Origin: Chaunax sp. Z400
Taxonomy: Eukaryota > Chordata > Actinopteri > Lophiiformes > Chaunacidae
Assembly (NCBI GenBank): GCA_037577475.1
Contig: JBAGJB010000202.1
Span: forward strand, 682,001 to 746,000
Length of the DNA: 64,000 bases
Direction: 5' to 3'
A program made the position numbers and the translations under genes. Position 1 is the stretch's first letter; the number at the start of each line of letters is the position of its first letter. Below, one piece after another: positions 48,033 to 60,996 of this stretch. The notes beneath the pieces were generated by a model. The model was not told the origin of the DNA and made no database searches. It saw nothing but the letters and a program-made list of their open reading frames with translations.

Positions 48033-48932
48033 ATTATATAGACAAAAAAAAAAAGAATAAAGCCATATTAAAATGTAAAACTAGAGTTCTGACAATATTC
48101 TTTATAATTCATTTCATTTAATTCATTATTTTTAGAGTAATAAAGTCAAATTAATTTTTCCAAACATTTCCATTTTCAGTTGCTATAGCTGTTCTAGCTT
48201 TATAGTGCAAAGTGACCTGAAGTTGCAGCTACGTTTATAGAGTGTAAGCCTACCCGCCGTACTGCAGCTCAGGTACAAGCAGGAAGAGTAGGTAATTAAG
48301 GTAATTAAGCTAATTATTGGAAATTGAACAACTCTCTTCTTAAACATGAGGAAGTCAAAATAAAAATTGCGCACATAGTTACAAAGCTATGTATGGTGAT
48401 ATGATATAGGCTTCGCCAGAATGAGAAGGTTGTAATAGTCCTGGGTCTGAAATCACAGGTCGGGAACAACGTGTCTGATGTTGCAGGTCTGAGACTGCAT
48501 CTCTTTTTCTTTTCAGTGGCCCAAAATAGATCAGTTCTTCCTCCATTTGGAGTTAAAGAGCTAAAATCACTTCATATAGCCATGATTTCTGATGACATAT
48601 TATCCACTTTTTGCGTTTTTGGTTTTTGAGGGAGCCGGTCCGCGGTTGCGGGTCCGAAATCCCGGGTCCAAATTCCGAAATCCCGGGTCCAAAGTCCCAG
48701 GTGCGAAATCCCTAATGAACCTCACTATAGCAGAGCTTTGTCCAGACTTTGTTTCTTCCCTCTGCAGGCCTGACATTTGAATCAGCTTTGTTTGTCATTA
48801 CCAAAGACTGACTGTTTCATTCAAGATTTATTTGCTTTAAAATATTGAATCATCACAAGGGAGTTCTCCTTGAAGCCATACAGACATCATATTGTCTTCA
48901 GTCCACACAAACATAAATGCAGTTTACCTCAG

Positions 48933-48935
<3 letters not shown>
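48033..48935. repeat. Dispersed repeat block with CCCGGGTCC repeats (copy B)
   Basis: Matches 14246-14935 of A and then continues (aacctcactatagcagagct onward) as at 15875 of A, so B has the uninterrupted form that A has only in split or duplicated form. Its right part recurs at 59.99-60.11 kb. No coding content. Confidence 0.65.

Positions 48936-49008
<73 letters not shown>
48936..49008. repeat. (AT)n microsatellite (copy B)
   Basis: A pure AT dinucleotide tract of about 73 bp, flanked left by cctcagcg and right by accttgtgcc. A has two such tracts (15061-15119, 16084-16131). Confidence 0.97.
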
Positions 49009-49011
<3 letters not shown>

Positions 49012-49189
49012 GTGCCTTTTTAATTTGTCTGTTATTGATCTATGGATCAGTTTTTTGTAAAGAACTTGCCTTACTTTTCTGTCTTTATATTTTTGTGCCA
49101 CTGTTTATCAAAATGGACTGTCTGTTTTTAGTGTCAATGAATTGTTCAGGATTTTTATTTGAATGGTGTATCAGTGTTTTCATGTTCAA

Positions 49190-51598
49190 TACAGCTGAGG
49201 TATAGCTCAGTACGATAAGCTGCAGACACTTTGTGATCTGAGTTTATGGGATCTAATCCCAGTTCAAGCATTTAGATGTTTTCTCCTCAGCAGTGTGAAT
49301 AATAAGTAGAACTTCTGACCACATTCAGGAGAGCTGAGCTATAGCTCTGTAAGATAAGCTGCAGACACTTGGTGATCTGAGTTTATGGGATCAAATCCCA
49401 GTTCAAGCATTTCATTTAGATGTTTTCTCCACAGCAGTGTGAATAATAAGTAGAACTTCTGACCACATTCAGGAGAGCTGAGCTATAGCTCTGTAAGATA
49501 AGCTGCAAACACTTGGTGATCTGAGTTTATGGGATCAAATCCCAGTTCAAGCATTTCATTTAGATGTTTTCTCCACAGCAGTGTGAATAATAAGTAGAAC
49601 TTCTGACCACGTTCAGGAGAGCTGAGCTATAGCTCTGTAAGATAAGCTGCAGACACTTGGTGATCTGAGTTTATGGGATCAAATCCCAGTTCAAGCATTT
49701 CATTTAGATGTTTTCTCCACAGCAGTGTGAATAATAAGTAGAACTTCTGACCACATTCAGGAGAGCTGAGCTATAGCTCTGTAAGATAAGCTGCAGACAC
49801 TTGGTGATCTGAGTTTATGGGATCAAATCCCAGTTCAAGCATTTCATTTAGATGTTTTCTCCACAGCAGTGTGAATAATAAGTAGAACTTCTGACCACAT
49901 TCAGGAGAGCTGAGCTATAGCTCTGTAAGATAAGCTGCAGACACTTGGTGATCTGAGTTTATGGGATCAAATCCCAGTTCAAGCATTTCATTTAGATGTT
50001 TTCTCCACAGCAGTGTGAATAATAAGTAGAACTTCTGACCACATTCAGGAGAGCTGAGCTATAGCTCTGTAAGATAAGCTGCAGACACTTGGTGATCTGA
50101 GTTTATGGGATCAAATCCCAGTTCAAGCATTTCATTTAGATGTTTTCTCCACAGCAGTGTGAATAATAAGTAGAACTTCTGACCACACTCAGCAGAGCTG
50201 AGGTATAGCTCAGTACGATAAGCTGCAGACACTTGGTGATCTGAGTTTATGGGATCTAATCCCAGTTCAAGCTTTTCATTTAGATGTTTTCTCCACAGCA
50301 GTGTGAATAATAAGTAGAACTTCTGACCACGTTCAGTAGAGCTGAGGTATAGCTCAGTACGATAAGCTGCAGACACTTGGTGATCTGAGTTTATGGGATC
50401 TAATCCCAGTTCAAGCTTTTCATTTAGATGTTTTCTCCACAGCAGTGTGAATAATAAGTAGAACTTCTGACCACATTCAGTAGAGCTGAGGTATAGCTCA
50501 GTACGATAAGCTGCAGACACTTGGTGATCTGAGTTTATGGGATCTAATCCCAGTTCAAGCTTTTCATTTAGATGTTTTCTCCACAGCAGTGTGAATAATA
50601 AGTAGAACTTCTGACCACGTTCAGTAGAGCTGAGGTATAGCTCAGTACGATAAGCTGCACACACTTGGTGATCTGAGTTTATGGGATCTAATCCCAGTTC
50701 AAGCTTTTCATTTAGATGTTTTCTCCACAGCAGTGTGAATAATAAGTAGAACTTCTGACCACGTTCAGTAGAGCTGAGGTATAGCTCAGTACGATAAGCT
50801 GCAGACACTTGGTGATCTGAGTTTATGGGATCTAATCCCAGTTCAAGCTTTTCATTTAGATGTTTTCTCCACAGCAGTGTGAATAATAAGTAGAACTTCT
50901 GACCACGTTCAGTAGAGCTGAGGTATAGCTCAGTACGATAAGCTGCAGACACTTGGTGATCTGAGTTTATGGGATCTAATCCCAGTTCAAGCTTTTCATT
51001 TAGATGTTTTCTCCACAGCAGTGTGAATAATAAGTAGAACTTCTGACCACGCTCAGTAGAGCTGAGGTATAGCTCAGTACGATAAGCTGCAGACACTTGG
51101 TGATCTGAGTTTATGGGATCTAATCCCAGTTCAAGCTTTTCATTTAGATGTTTTCTCCACAGCAGTGTGAATAATAAGTAGAACTTCTGACCACGCTCAG
51201 TAGAGCTGAGGTATAGCTCAGTACGATAAGCTGCAGACACTTGGTGATCTGAGTTTATGGGATCTAATCCCAGTTCAAGCTTTTCATTTAGATGTTTTCT
51301 CCACAGCAGTGTGAATAATAAGTAGAACTTCTGACCACGCTCAGTAGAGCTGAGGTATAGCTCAGTACGATAAGCTGCAGACACTTGGTGATCTGAGTTT
51401 ATGGGATCTAATCCCAGTTCAAGCTTTTCATTTAGATGTTTTCTCCACAGCAGTGTGAATAATAAGTAGAACTTCTGACCACATTCAGTAGAGCTGAGGT
51501 ATAGCTCAGTACGATAAGCTGCAGACACTTGGTGATCTGAGTTTATGGGATCTAATCCCAGTTCAAGCTTTTCATTTAGATGTTTTCTCCACAGCAGT
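49190..51598 (+). repeat. tRNA-derived 144-bp satellite array, two variants (copy B)
   Basis: About 17 units with a 144-bp period. After the first unit, units from about 49333 to 50196 are of one type (gagctatagctctgtaagat, gggatcaaatccc). Units from 50197 to 51598 are of a second type (gaggtatagctcagtacgat, gggatctaatccc, agcttttcat). The switch is abrupt, which indicates local amplification of each type. A has almost only the first type. A 529-codon minus-strand frame across the second block is a consequence of the 144-bp period. Confidence 0.9.
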
Positions 51599-51688
51599 GA
51601 CACACTTGACACGTTTTTGGGTGGGTCTTTCTGCTTCTGCAGGTCCACAATCCCGGGTCAGGAATCGCAGGTCACACTTCCATAATCT

Positions 51689-52186
51689 CAGCTCAGATCA
51701 TTACTGGTCTGCAGCTTATCATACTGAGCTATACATCCAGCTGTATTTGACATGGTTACAAGTTCTATTTATTATTACACTGCAGTGGAGAAAACATCTA
51801 AATTTTGGAAGTGGGATTCAAACCCACAATCTCAGATCATTACTGGGATGCTGCTGATCAGGCTGCAGCTGATCGTGCTGAGCTATACCTCAGCTCTGCT
51901 GAATGTGGTCACAAGTTCTACTTATTATACACACTACTGTGGAGAAAACATCTAAATGAAATGCTTCAAGTGGGATGTGATCCCATAAACTTAGATCACC
52001 AAGTGTCTGCAGCTTATCATGCTGAGCTATACCTCAGCTCTGCTGAATGTGGTCACAAGTTCTACTTATTATTCACACTGCTGTGGAGAAAACATCTAAA
52101 TGAAATGCTGGAACTGGGATTTGATCCTATAAACTCAGATCAACAAGTGGCTGCAGCTTATCATACTGAGCTATACCTCAGCTCTG
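51689..52186 (-). repeat. Inverted tRNA-derived satellite units (copy B)
   Basis: Counterpart of 18003-18500. Here the plus array and the inverted units are separated by only about 90 bp, including two residual 9-mers (51598-51612), so the locus is a much tighter inverted repeat than in A. Confidence 0.8.
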
Positions 52187-52966
52187 TTGAACAAGGTCAG
52201 ATACCTACTATAGGTAGGTATACCTACAACTCTATGACTTCATGTTTGGAACTTGTATTTATTGTATTCACAGTATTGGGGAGAAAACTGAGAGAACATC
52301 ATTGATCTTGCTGATCAATCAGTATTTGAAGTATTTTTTGTTTGTTTGGTTTTACTTGCTAAAAATCGTCTTTTTTTTTTTTATAGGGCACTGTTCTCAT
52401 TCGTAAGAAAAACCGGACCATATAGGAAAATGTAGTATAGGTAGTATCGATCCAGACTCCAGATCAGAAGGTGGCGGTAATGCACACCAAACGTTGCTCG
52501 CCAACTGCCATAAAACAACAGAAGAAGAACCTTAGCTAACCTTGAGCAATATTCTGATGAGACAAGAGAAATGCAGGATGTAGGTGTTACTGCTTATGGT
52601 GTTTGTCAGGATTACTGTGTTGACTGAAGTTACAAAATCAGTTGGTGTTTACAAAAATAAGCATTGCTTCACCTTAACTTAAAAAAGGGAATGGTTTACA
52701 TGTTAAAATGTTAATGTGTAAGATGTGTATATTTTATGGCTAATGCAGAAGTTTTATATTGAATTAAAATTCAATATAGTTGACAGCTGGAAATTGCAAT
52801 TGCTATCTATATTTTTTTTAAATATTCTTCATCATAATATAATTTATATTATATTGACTGTAATAGTTGTATAACTTTTTTGCTTAATGTATACAAAAGA
52901 AAGGGACCGAGGAGCAGAGCAGCTTCCAGGTGGAACCTTTGCCAACGGAGCAGTTTTTACTTCCGG
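52187..52966. other. Non-coding interval (copy B)
   Basis: Counterpart of 18501-19279 with a few substitutions. Contains the ggtggcggtaatgcac motif at about 52470. No gene seen. Confidence 0.4.
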
Positions 52967-53228
52967 GTTGCCTTAAGGTAAGAACGTAAACATCCGGGAG
53001 AGGCGCCAAGATGGCTACCGAGTAGGGTCGAAAAGTCGAGTCCTGCAAAAAAAAGAAGTTTTGAATGGTGAAAAACAGATAGATTCCGTGTTTAAACAAC
53101 TTTTGGGACAACTAGATTCGTTCCACTGAAGATTGACAGCAACTTGATGTCGAGTCGAGAAAAAAAGGACGTAAAAACGAGCGAGTACGTTAAATATGTT
53201 GATCTTCATCATTTGGTTTACGTTCAGA
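52967..53228 (+). mobile_element. L1-like 5' leader with YY1-type motif (copy B)
   Basis: Same as 19280-19543 of A, with gccaagatggc near 53005-53015, directly followed by the expanded VNTR. Assignment tentative. Confidence 0.35.
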
Positions 53229-56200
53229 GGGACGGAGGTGGAGGCTCCGACTGGGGCTGTGACTGACTGGGGCTTGAGTGCGGGCTAGCCTGTACTGAGT
53301 GGATGGAGGTCAGCCGGCTCCAGGGCAGGCTGCAGAGGGACGGAGGTGGAGGCTCCGACTGGGGCTGTGACTGACTGGGGCTTGAGTGCGGGCTAGCCTG
53401 TACTGAGTGGATGGAGGTCAGCCGGCTCCAGGGCAGGCTGCAGAGGGACGGAGGTGGAGGCTCCGACTGAGGCTTTGACTGACTGGGGCTTGAGTGCGGG
53501 CTAGCCTGTACTGAGCGGATGGAGGTCAGCCGGCTCCAGGGCAGGCTGCAGAGGGACGGAAGAAGTGAAAGAGAAAGAGGAAAAAAAGAGGAATGGAGGT
53601 GGAGGCTCCGACTGGGGCTTAGGTGTGTGGCTAGCCGGTATGGAGTGGCTGGAGGTGAGCCGGCTCCAGGGCAGGCCGCAGAGGAATGGAGGTGGAGGCT
53701 CCGACTGGGGCTGTGACTGACTGGGGCTTGAGTGTGGGCTAGCCGGTATGGAGTGGCTGGGGGTGAGGGCTCCAGGGCAGGCTGCAGAGGAATGGAGGTG
53801 GAGGCTCCGACTGGGGCTGTGACTGACTGGGGCTTGAGTGTGGGCTAGCCGGTATGGAGTGGCTGGGGGTGAGGGCTCCAGGGCAGGCTGCAGAGGGACG
53901 GAGATGGAGGCTCCGACTGGGGCTGTAACTGACTGGGGCTTGAGTGCGGGCTAGCCTGTACTGAGTGGATGGAGGTCAGCCGGCTCCAGGGCAGGCTGCA
54001 GAGGGACGGAGGTGGAGGCCCCGACTGGGGCTGTGACTGACTGGGGCTTGAGTGCGGGCTAGCCTGTACTGAGTGGATGGAGGTCAGCCGGCTCCAGGGC
54101 AGGCTGCAGAGGGACGGAGGTGGAGGCTCCGACTGGGGCTGTGACTGACTGGGGCTTGAGTGCGGGCTAGCCTGTACTGAGTGGATGGAGGTCAGCCGGC
54201 TCCAGGGCAGGCTGCAGAGGGATGGAGGTGGAGGCTCCGACTGGGGCTGTGACTGACTGGGGCTTGAGTGCGGGCTAGCCGGTATGGAGTGGCTGGGGGT
54301 CAGCCGGCTCCAGGGCAGGCTGCAGAGGGACGGAGGTGGAGGCTCCGACTGGGGCTGTGACTGACTGGGGCTTGAGTGCGGGCTAGCCTGTACTGAGTGG
54401 ATGGAGGTCAGCCGGCTCCAGGGCAGGCTGCAGAGGGACGGAGGTGGAGGCTCCGACTGGGGCTGTGACTGACTGGGGCTTGAGTGCGGGGCTGGCCTGT
54501 ACTGAGTGGATGGAGGTCAGCCGGCTCCAGGGCAGGCTGCAGAGGGACGGAAGAAGTGAAAGAAGAAAGAGGAAAAAAAGAGGAATGGAGGTGGAGGCTC
54601 CGACTGAGGCTTAGGTGTGTGGCTAGCCGGTATGGAGTGGCTGGAGGTGAGGGCTCCAGGGCAGGCTGCAGAGGAATGGAGGTGGAGGCTCCGACTGGGG
54701 CTGTGACTGACTGGGGCTTGAGTGCGGGCTAGCCTGTACTGAGTGGATGGAGGTCAGCCGGCTCCAGGGCAGGCTGCAGAGGGACGGAAGAAGTGAAAGA
54801 GAAAGAGGAAAAAAAGAGGAATGGAGGTGGAGGCTCCGACTGGGGCTTAGGTGTGTGGCTAGCCGGTATGGAGTGGCTGGAGGTGAGCCGGCTCCAGGGC
54901 AGGCCGCAGAGGAATGGAGGTGGAGGCTCCGACTGGGGCTGTGACTGACTGGGGCTTGAGTGTGGGCTAGCCGGTATGGAGTGGCTGGGGGTGAGGGCTC
55001 CAGGGCAGGCTGCAGAGGAATGGAGGTGGAGGCTCCGACTGGGGCTGTGACTGACTGGGGCTTGAGTGTGGGCTAGCCGGTATGGAGTGGCTGGGGGTGA
55101 GGGCTCCAGGGCAGGCTGCAGAGGAATGGAGGTGGAGGCTCCGACTGGGGCTGTAACTGACTGGGGCTTGAGTGCGGGCTAGCCTGTACTGAGTGGATGG
55201 AGGTCAGCCGGCTCCAGGGCAGGCTGCAGAGGGACGGAGGTGGAGGCCCCGACTGGGGCTGTGACTGACTGGGGCTTGAGTGCGGGCTAGCCTGTACTGA
55301 GTGGATGGAGGTCAGCCGGCTCCAGGGCAGGCTGCAGAGGGACGGAGGTGGAGGCTCCGACTGGGGCTGTGACTGACTGGGGCTTGAGTGCGGGCTAGCC
55401 TGTACTGAGTGGATGGAGGTCAGCCGGCTCCAGGGCAGGCTGCAGAGGGATGGAGGTGGAGGCTCCGACTGGGGCTGTGACTGACTGGGGCTTGAGTGCG
55501 GGCTAGCCGGTATGGAGTGGCTGGGGGTCAGCCGGCTCCAGGGCAGGCTGCAGAGGGACGGAGGTGGAGGCTCCGACTGGGGCTGTGACTGACTGGGGCT
55601 TGAGTGCGGGCTAGCCTGTACTGAGTGGATGGAGGTCAGCCGGCTCCAGGGCAGGCTGCAGAGGGACGGAGGTGGAGGCTCCGACTGGGGCTGTGACTGA
55701 CTGGGGCTTGAGTGCGGGGCTGGCCTGTACTGAGTGGATGGAGGTCAGCCGGCTCCAGGGCAGGCTGCAGAGGGACGGAAGAAGTGAAAGAAGAAAGAGG
55801 AAAAAAAGAGGAATGGAGGTGGAGGCTCCGACTGAGGCTTAGGTGTGTGGCTAGCCGGTATGGAGTGGCTGGAGGTGAGGGCTCCAGGGCAGGCTGCAGA
55901 GGAATGGAGGTGGAGGCTCCGACTGGGGCTGTGACTGACTGGGGCTTGAGTGCGGGCTAGCCTGTACTGAGTGGATGGAGGTCAGCCGGCTCCAGGGCAG
56001 GCTGCAGAGGGACGGAAGAAGTGAAAGAGAAAGAGGAAAAAAAGAGGAATGGAGGTGGAGGCTCCGACTGGGGCTTAGGTGTGTGGCTAGCCGGTATGGA
56101 GTGGCTGGAGGTGAGCCGGCTCCAGGGCAGGCCGCAGAGGAATGGAGGTGGAGGCTCCGACTGGGGCTGTGACTGACTGGGGCTTGAGTGTGGGCTAGCC

Positions 56201-59200
56201 GGTATGGAGTGGCTGGGGGTGAGGGCTCCAGGGCAGGCTGCAGAGGAATGGAGGTGGAGGCTCCGACTGGGGCTGTGACTGACTGGGGCTTGAGTGTGGG
56301 CTAGCCGGTATGGAGTGGCTGGGGGTGAGGGCTCCAGGGCAGGCTGCAGAGGAATGGAGGTGGAGGCTCCGACTGGGGCTGTAACTGACTGGGGCTTGAG
56401 TGCGGGCTAGCCTGTACTGAGTGGATGGAGGTCAGCCGGCTCCAGGGCAGGCTGCAGAGGGACGGAGGTGGAGGCCCCGACTGGGGCTGTGACTGACTGG
56501 GGCTTGAGTGCGGGCTAGCCTGTACTGAGTGGATGGAGGTCAGCCGGCTCCAGGGCAGGCTGCAGAGGGACGGAGGTGGAGGCTCCGACTGGGGCTGTGA
56601 CTGACTGGGGCTTGAGTGCGGGCTAGCCTGTACTGAGTGGATGGAGGTCAGCCGGCTCCAGGGCAGGCTGCAGAGGGATGGAGGTGGAGGCTCCGACTGG
56701 GGCTGTGACTGACTGGGGCTTGAGTGCGGGCTAGCCGGTATGGAGTGGCTGGGGGTCAGCCGGCTCCAGGGCAGGCTGGAGAGGGACGGAGGTGGAGGCT
56801 CCGACTGGGGCTGTGACTGACTGGGGCTTGAGTGCGGGCTAGCCTGTACTGAGTGGATGGAGGTCAGCCGGCTCCAGGGCAGGCTGCAGAGGGACGGAGG
56901 TGGAGGCTCCGACTGGGGCTGTGACTGACTGGGGCTTGAGTGCGGGTCTGGCCTGTACTGAGTGGATGGAGGTCAGCCGGCTCCAGGGCAGGCTGCAGAG
57001 GGACGGAAGAAGTGAAAGAAGAAAGAGGAAAAAAAGAGGAATGGAGGTGGAGGCTCCGACTGAGGCTTAGGTGTGTGGCTAGCCGGTATGGAGTGGCTGG
57101 AGGTGAGGGCTCCAGGGCAGGCTGCAGAGGAATGGAGGTGGAGGCTCCGACTGGGGCTGTGACTGACTGGGGCTTGAGTGCGGGCTAGCCTGTACTGAGT
57201 GGATGGAGGTCAGCCGGCTCCAGGGCAGGCTGCAGAGGGACGGAAGAAGTGAAAGAGAAAGAGGAAAAAAAGAGGAATGGAGGTGGAGGCTCCGACTGGG
57301 GCTTAGGTGTGTGGCTAGCCGGTATGGAGTGGCTGGAGGTGAGCCGGCTCCAGGGCAGGCCGCAGAGGAATGGAGGTGGAGGCTCCGACTGGGGCTGTGA
57401 CTGACTGGGGCTTGAGTGTGGGCTAGCCGGTATGGAGTGGCTGGGGGTGAGGGCTCCAGGGCAGGCTGCAGAGGAATGGAGGTGGAGGCTCCGACTGGGG
57501 CTGTGACTGACTGGGGCTTGAGTGTGGGCTAGCCGGTATGGAGTGGCTGGGGGTGAGGGCTCCAGGGCAGGCTGCAGAGGAATGGAGGTGGAGGCTCCGA
57601 CTGGGGCTGTAACTGACTGGGGCTTGAGTGCGGGCTAGCCTGTACTGAGTGGATGGAGGTCAGCCGGCTCCAGGGCAGGCTGCAGAGGGACGGAGGTGGA
57701 GGCCCCGACTGGGGCTGTGACTGACTGGGGCTTGAGTGCGGGCTAGCCTGTACTGAGTGGATGGAGGTCAGCCGGCTCCAGGGCAGGCTGCAGAGGGACG
57801 GAGGTGGAGGCTCCGACTGGGGCTGTGACTGACTGGGGCTTGAGTGCGGGCTAGCCTGTACTGAGTGGATGGAGGTCAGCCGGCTCCAGGGCAGGCTGCA
57901 GAGGGATGGAGGTGGAGGCTCCGACTGGGGCTGTGACTGACTGGGGCTTGAGTGCGGGCTAGCCGGTATGGAGTGGCTGGGGGTCAGCCGGCTCCAGGGC
58001 AGGCTGCAGAGGGACGGAGGTGGAGGCTCCGACTGGGGCTGTGACTGACTGGGGCTTGAGTGCGGGCTAGCCTGTACTGAGTGGATGGAGGTCAGCCGGC
58101 TCCAGGGCAGGCTGCAGAGGGACGGAGGTGGAGGCTCCGACTGGGGCTGTGACTGACTGGGGCTTGAGTGCGGGGCTGGCCTGTACTGAGTGGATGGAGG
58201 TCAGCCGGCTCCAGGGCAGGCTGCAGAGGGACGGAAGAAGTGAAAGAAGAAAGAGGAAAAAAAGAGGAATGGAGGTGGAGGCTCCGACTGAGGCTTAGGT
58301 GTGTGGCTAGCCGGTATGGAGTGGCTGGAGGTGAGGGCTCCAGGGCAGGCTGCAGAGGAATGGAGGTGGAGGCTCCGACTGGGGCTGTGACTGACTGGGG
58401 CTTGAGTGCGGGCTAGCCTGTACTGAGTGGATGGAGGTCAGCCGGCTCCAGGGCAGGCTGCAGAGGGACGGAAGAAGTGAAAGAGAAAGAGGAAAAAAAG
58501 AGGAATGGAGGTGGAGGCTCCGACTGGGGCTTAGGTGTGTGGCTAGCCGGTATGGAGTGGCTGGAGGTGAGCCGGCTCCAGGGCAGGCCGCAGAGGAATG
58601 GAGGTGGAGGCTCCGACTGGGGCTGTGACTGACTGGGGCTTGAGTGTGGGCTAGCCGGTATGGAGTGGCTGGGGGTGAGGGCTCCAGGGCAGGCTGCAGA
58701 GGAATGGAGGTGGAGGCTCCGACTGGGGCTGTGACTGACTGGGGCTTGAGTGTGGGCTAGCCGGTATGGAGTGGCTGGGGGTGAGGGCTCCAGGGCAGGC
58801 TGCAGAGGGACGGAGGTGGAGGCTCCGACTGGGGCTGTGACTGACTGGGGCTTGAGTGCGGGCTAGCCTGTACTGAGTGGATGGAGGTCAGCCGGCTCCA
58901 GGGCAGGCTGCAGAGGGACGGAGGTGGAGGCTCCGACTGGGGCTGTGACTGACTGGGGCTTGAGTGCGGGCTAGCCTGTACTGAGTGGATGGAGGTCAGC
59001 CGGCTCCAGGGCAGGCTGCAGAGGGACGGAGGTGGAGGCTCCGACTGGGGCTGTGACTGACTGGGGCTTGAGTGCGGGCTAGCCTGTACTGAGTGGATGG
59101 AGGTAAGCCGGCTCCAGGGCAGGCTGCAGAGGGACGGAAGAAGTGAAAGAAGAAAGAGGAAAAAAAGAGGAATGGAGGTGGAGGCTCCGACTGGGGCTTA

Positions 59201-59358
59201 GGTGCGTGGCTAGCCGGTATGGAGTGGCTGGAGGTGAGGGCTCCAGGGCAGGCTGCAGAGGAATGAAGGTGGAGGCTCCGACTGGGTGCTGTGACTGACT
59301 GGGGCTTGAGTGCGGGCTAGCCTGTACTGAGTGGATGGAGGTCAGCCGGCTCCAGGGC
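53229..59358. repeat. GC-rich VNTR with 1,228-bp higher-order repeat (copy B)
   Basis: The 108-bp monomers are organised in a higher-order unit of exactly 1,228 bp. The same marker monomer (with the gaagtgaaagagaaagagg insert) recurs at 53519, 54747, 55975, 57203 and 58431; another recurs at 54484, 55712, 56940 and 58168. Copies are almost identical; I saw private changes such as g at 56779 and t at 56947 in one of them. A has a single short version (0.9 kb). The A/G-rich insert marks the repeat phase. Confidence 0.97.
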
Positions 59359-60115
59359 ACTTACATATTAAGTTTATTCACCAAATAATGCTGCTGATTC
59401 CTTTAAGTGCAATGAATGCTCAGTATGTCACTTTCTATTTTTTTAGACTTCTGGTTGGTTTCCCAAAACTTAAAATAACGAGACGTGACAGGCGACATTC
59501 TGTCACTTCAGTGATCATAAAGCTGTCTACATTTCTATTAGGTTATTTACGTCTGATACAGGTAATTAAGCTAATTATTGGAAATTGAACAACTCTCTTC
59601 TTAAACATGAGGAAGTCAAAATAAAAATTGCGCAGATAGTTACAAAGCTATGTATGGTGATATGATATAGGCTTCACCAGCATGAGAAGGTTGTAATAGG
59701 GCAGGAACATCAAGTCCCGGGTCCGAAATCACAGGTCGGGAACAACGGGTCTGATGTTGCAGGTCTGAGACTGCATCTCTTTTTCTTTTCAGTGGCCCAA
59801 AACAGATCAGTTCTTCCTCCATTTGGAGTTAAAGAGCTAAAATCACTTCATATAGCCATGATTTCCGATGACATATTATCCACTATTTGTTTTTTTGTTT
59901 TTTGAGGGGGCCAGTCCGCGGTTTCGGGTCCGAAATCCCGGGTCCAAAGTCCCGGTCCGAAATCCCGGGTCCAAAATCCCAGGTGTGAAATCCCTAGTGA
60001 ACCTCACTATAGCAGAGCTTTGTCCAGACTTTGTTTCTTCCCTCTGCAGGCCTGACATTTGATTCAACTTTGTTTGTCATTACCAAAGACTGACTGTTTC
60101 ATTCAAGATTTATTT
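59359..60115. repeat. B-only segment: dispersed repeat block at VNTR end
   Basis: 59359-59560 is unique in the window. 59561-60115 repeats 14511-14935 plus 15875-15960 of A (ggtaattaagctaattattg through cctgacatttgattcaactt), including cccgggtcc motifs at about 59930-59975. Copy A lacks this whole stretch: its VNTR at 20446 is joined directly to gaatcagctttgtttgtcat, so A probably lost about 0.7 kb. Confidence 0.75.
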
Positions 60116-60206
60116 GCTTTAAACGTCTCCCCTGTGTTTGAAATCCTGAGGGTGAGGGAGGAAAAATGTTCAAGTATTGAATTATTATTTTTCACTTTTG
60201 TTTCAG

Positions 60207-60256
60207 AATTATGGCTCTCTGTGACGGTGCTATGATTTCAATCAAAGTTCATTCGG
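60207..60256 (+). other. Candidate orphan first coding exon (copy B)
   Basis: Identical to 20595-20644 of A: acceptor tttgtttcag, ATG at 60211, donor gtaagt after 60256. The diverged second copy follows about 210 bp downstream. Confidence 0.35.
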
Positions 60257-60958
60257 GTAAGTGCGAGCTGCTTGTGCTTGAGTCAGCGTTTTGCTCATGT
60301 TACCACTCAAGAGTCCAACATGAGAGGGAGGGGAAAAGTGGGGGGGAGATGCAGGGAGGAAGAGGATGAGGGGGGAAAATGTTGAAGTATTGAATTATTA
60401 TTTTGCACTTTTGTTTCAGAATTATGGCTCTCTGTGACGGTGCTATGATTTTCATAATTAAAACATCTGTGTACTGTGCCATGTTGAATTACATACATTT
60501 ACAGACAAAATATTTTATTTAGTAGTTTTATTAATAGTTCTGTATTAAAAATATGTTGACATGACTGGTGTTGAGGGGTAAAAGTGTTTTATGAGAGCAA
60601 TAGTTAGTATTCTTCATAATTGTGAGTGAAATCTCTTGACCAGATGGAGCCTGGGCCCCATGTATCAAGGCTGAGTCTTTGGCAGCAGACTAGGACCCTT
60701 TGCTGTGAGTCCTGCCCCCTCTCATTGCCACGTTTCCACGTTTTTTGCTTGAGAGAGATTCTAAGTATTGGGTACTCTTGGATTAGACTCTGAGAACAGA
60801 GCATTGTGCACACAAAGCATGCGGAGCCTTAAAAGGACAAGGGTTGAAAAACAGCAGACATTTACAAGACAATGTTACACAGGCTGAATGTCATTTATTG
60901 ATCGTTAAAATGCCATGTTATCAACTTCGGAAGCTCTTGCCCCAAGTCATTAATTACA

Positions 60959-60995
60959 CATTTGCTTTAGTCAATCTGATTGACTAAAGCAAATA
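60959..60995. repeat. Palindrome at repeat boundary (copy B)
   Basis: Same as 21347-21383 of A, but the outermost right base is changed (caaata for caaatg), leaving 17 paired bases per arm around one t. Confidence 0.9.
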
Positions 60996-60996
60996 C

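Noticed and set aside
50059..51648. 529-codon minus-strand frame with a 48-residue repeat
   Set aside because: The 144-bp satellite period is a multiple of three, so the frame stays open by arithmetic. Unit homology is to a tRNA-derived repeat, and A lacks most of the array.
53519..58628. Repeated 65- and 82-codon frames in the GC-rich array
   Set aside because: The monomers are 108 bp (a multiple of three) and the frames recur at the repeat period; no independent evidence of a protein.
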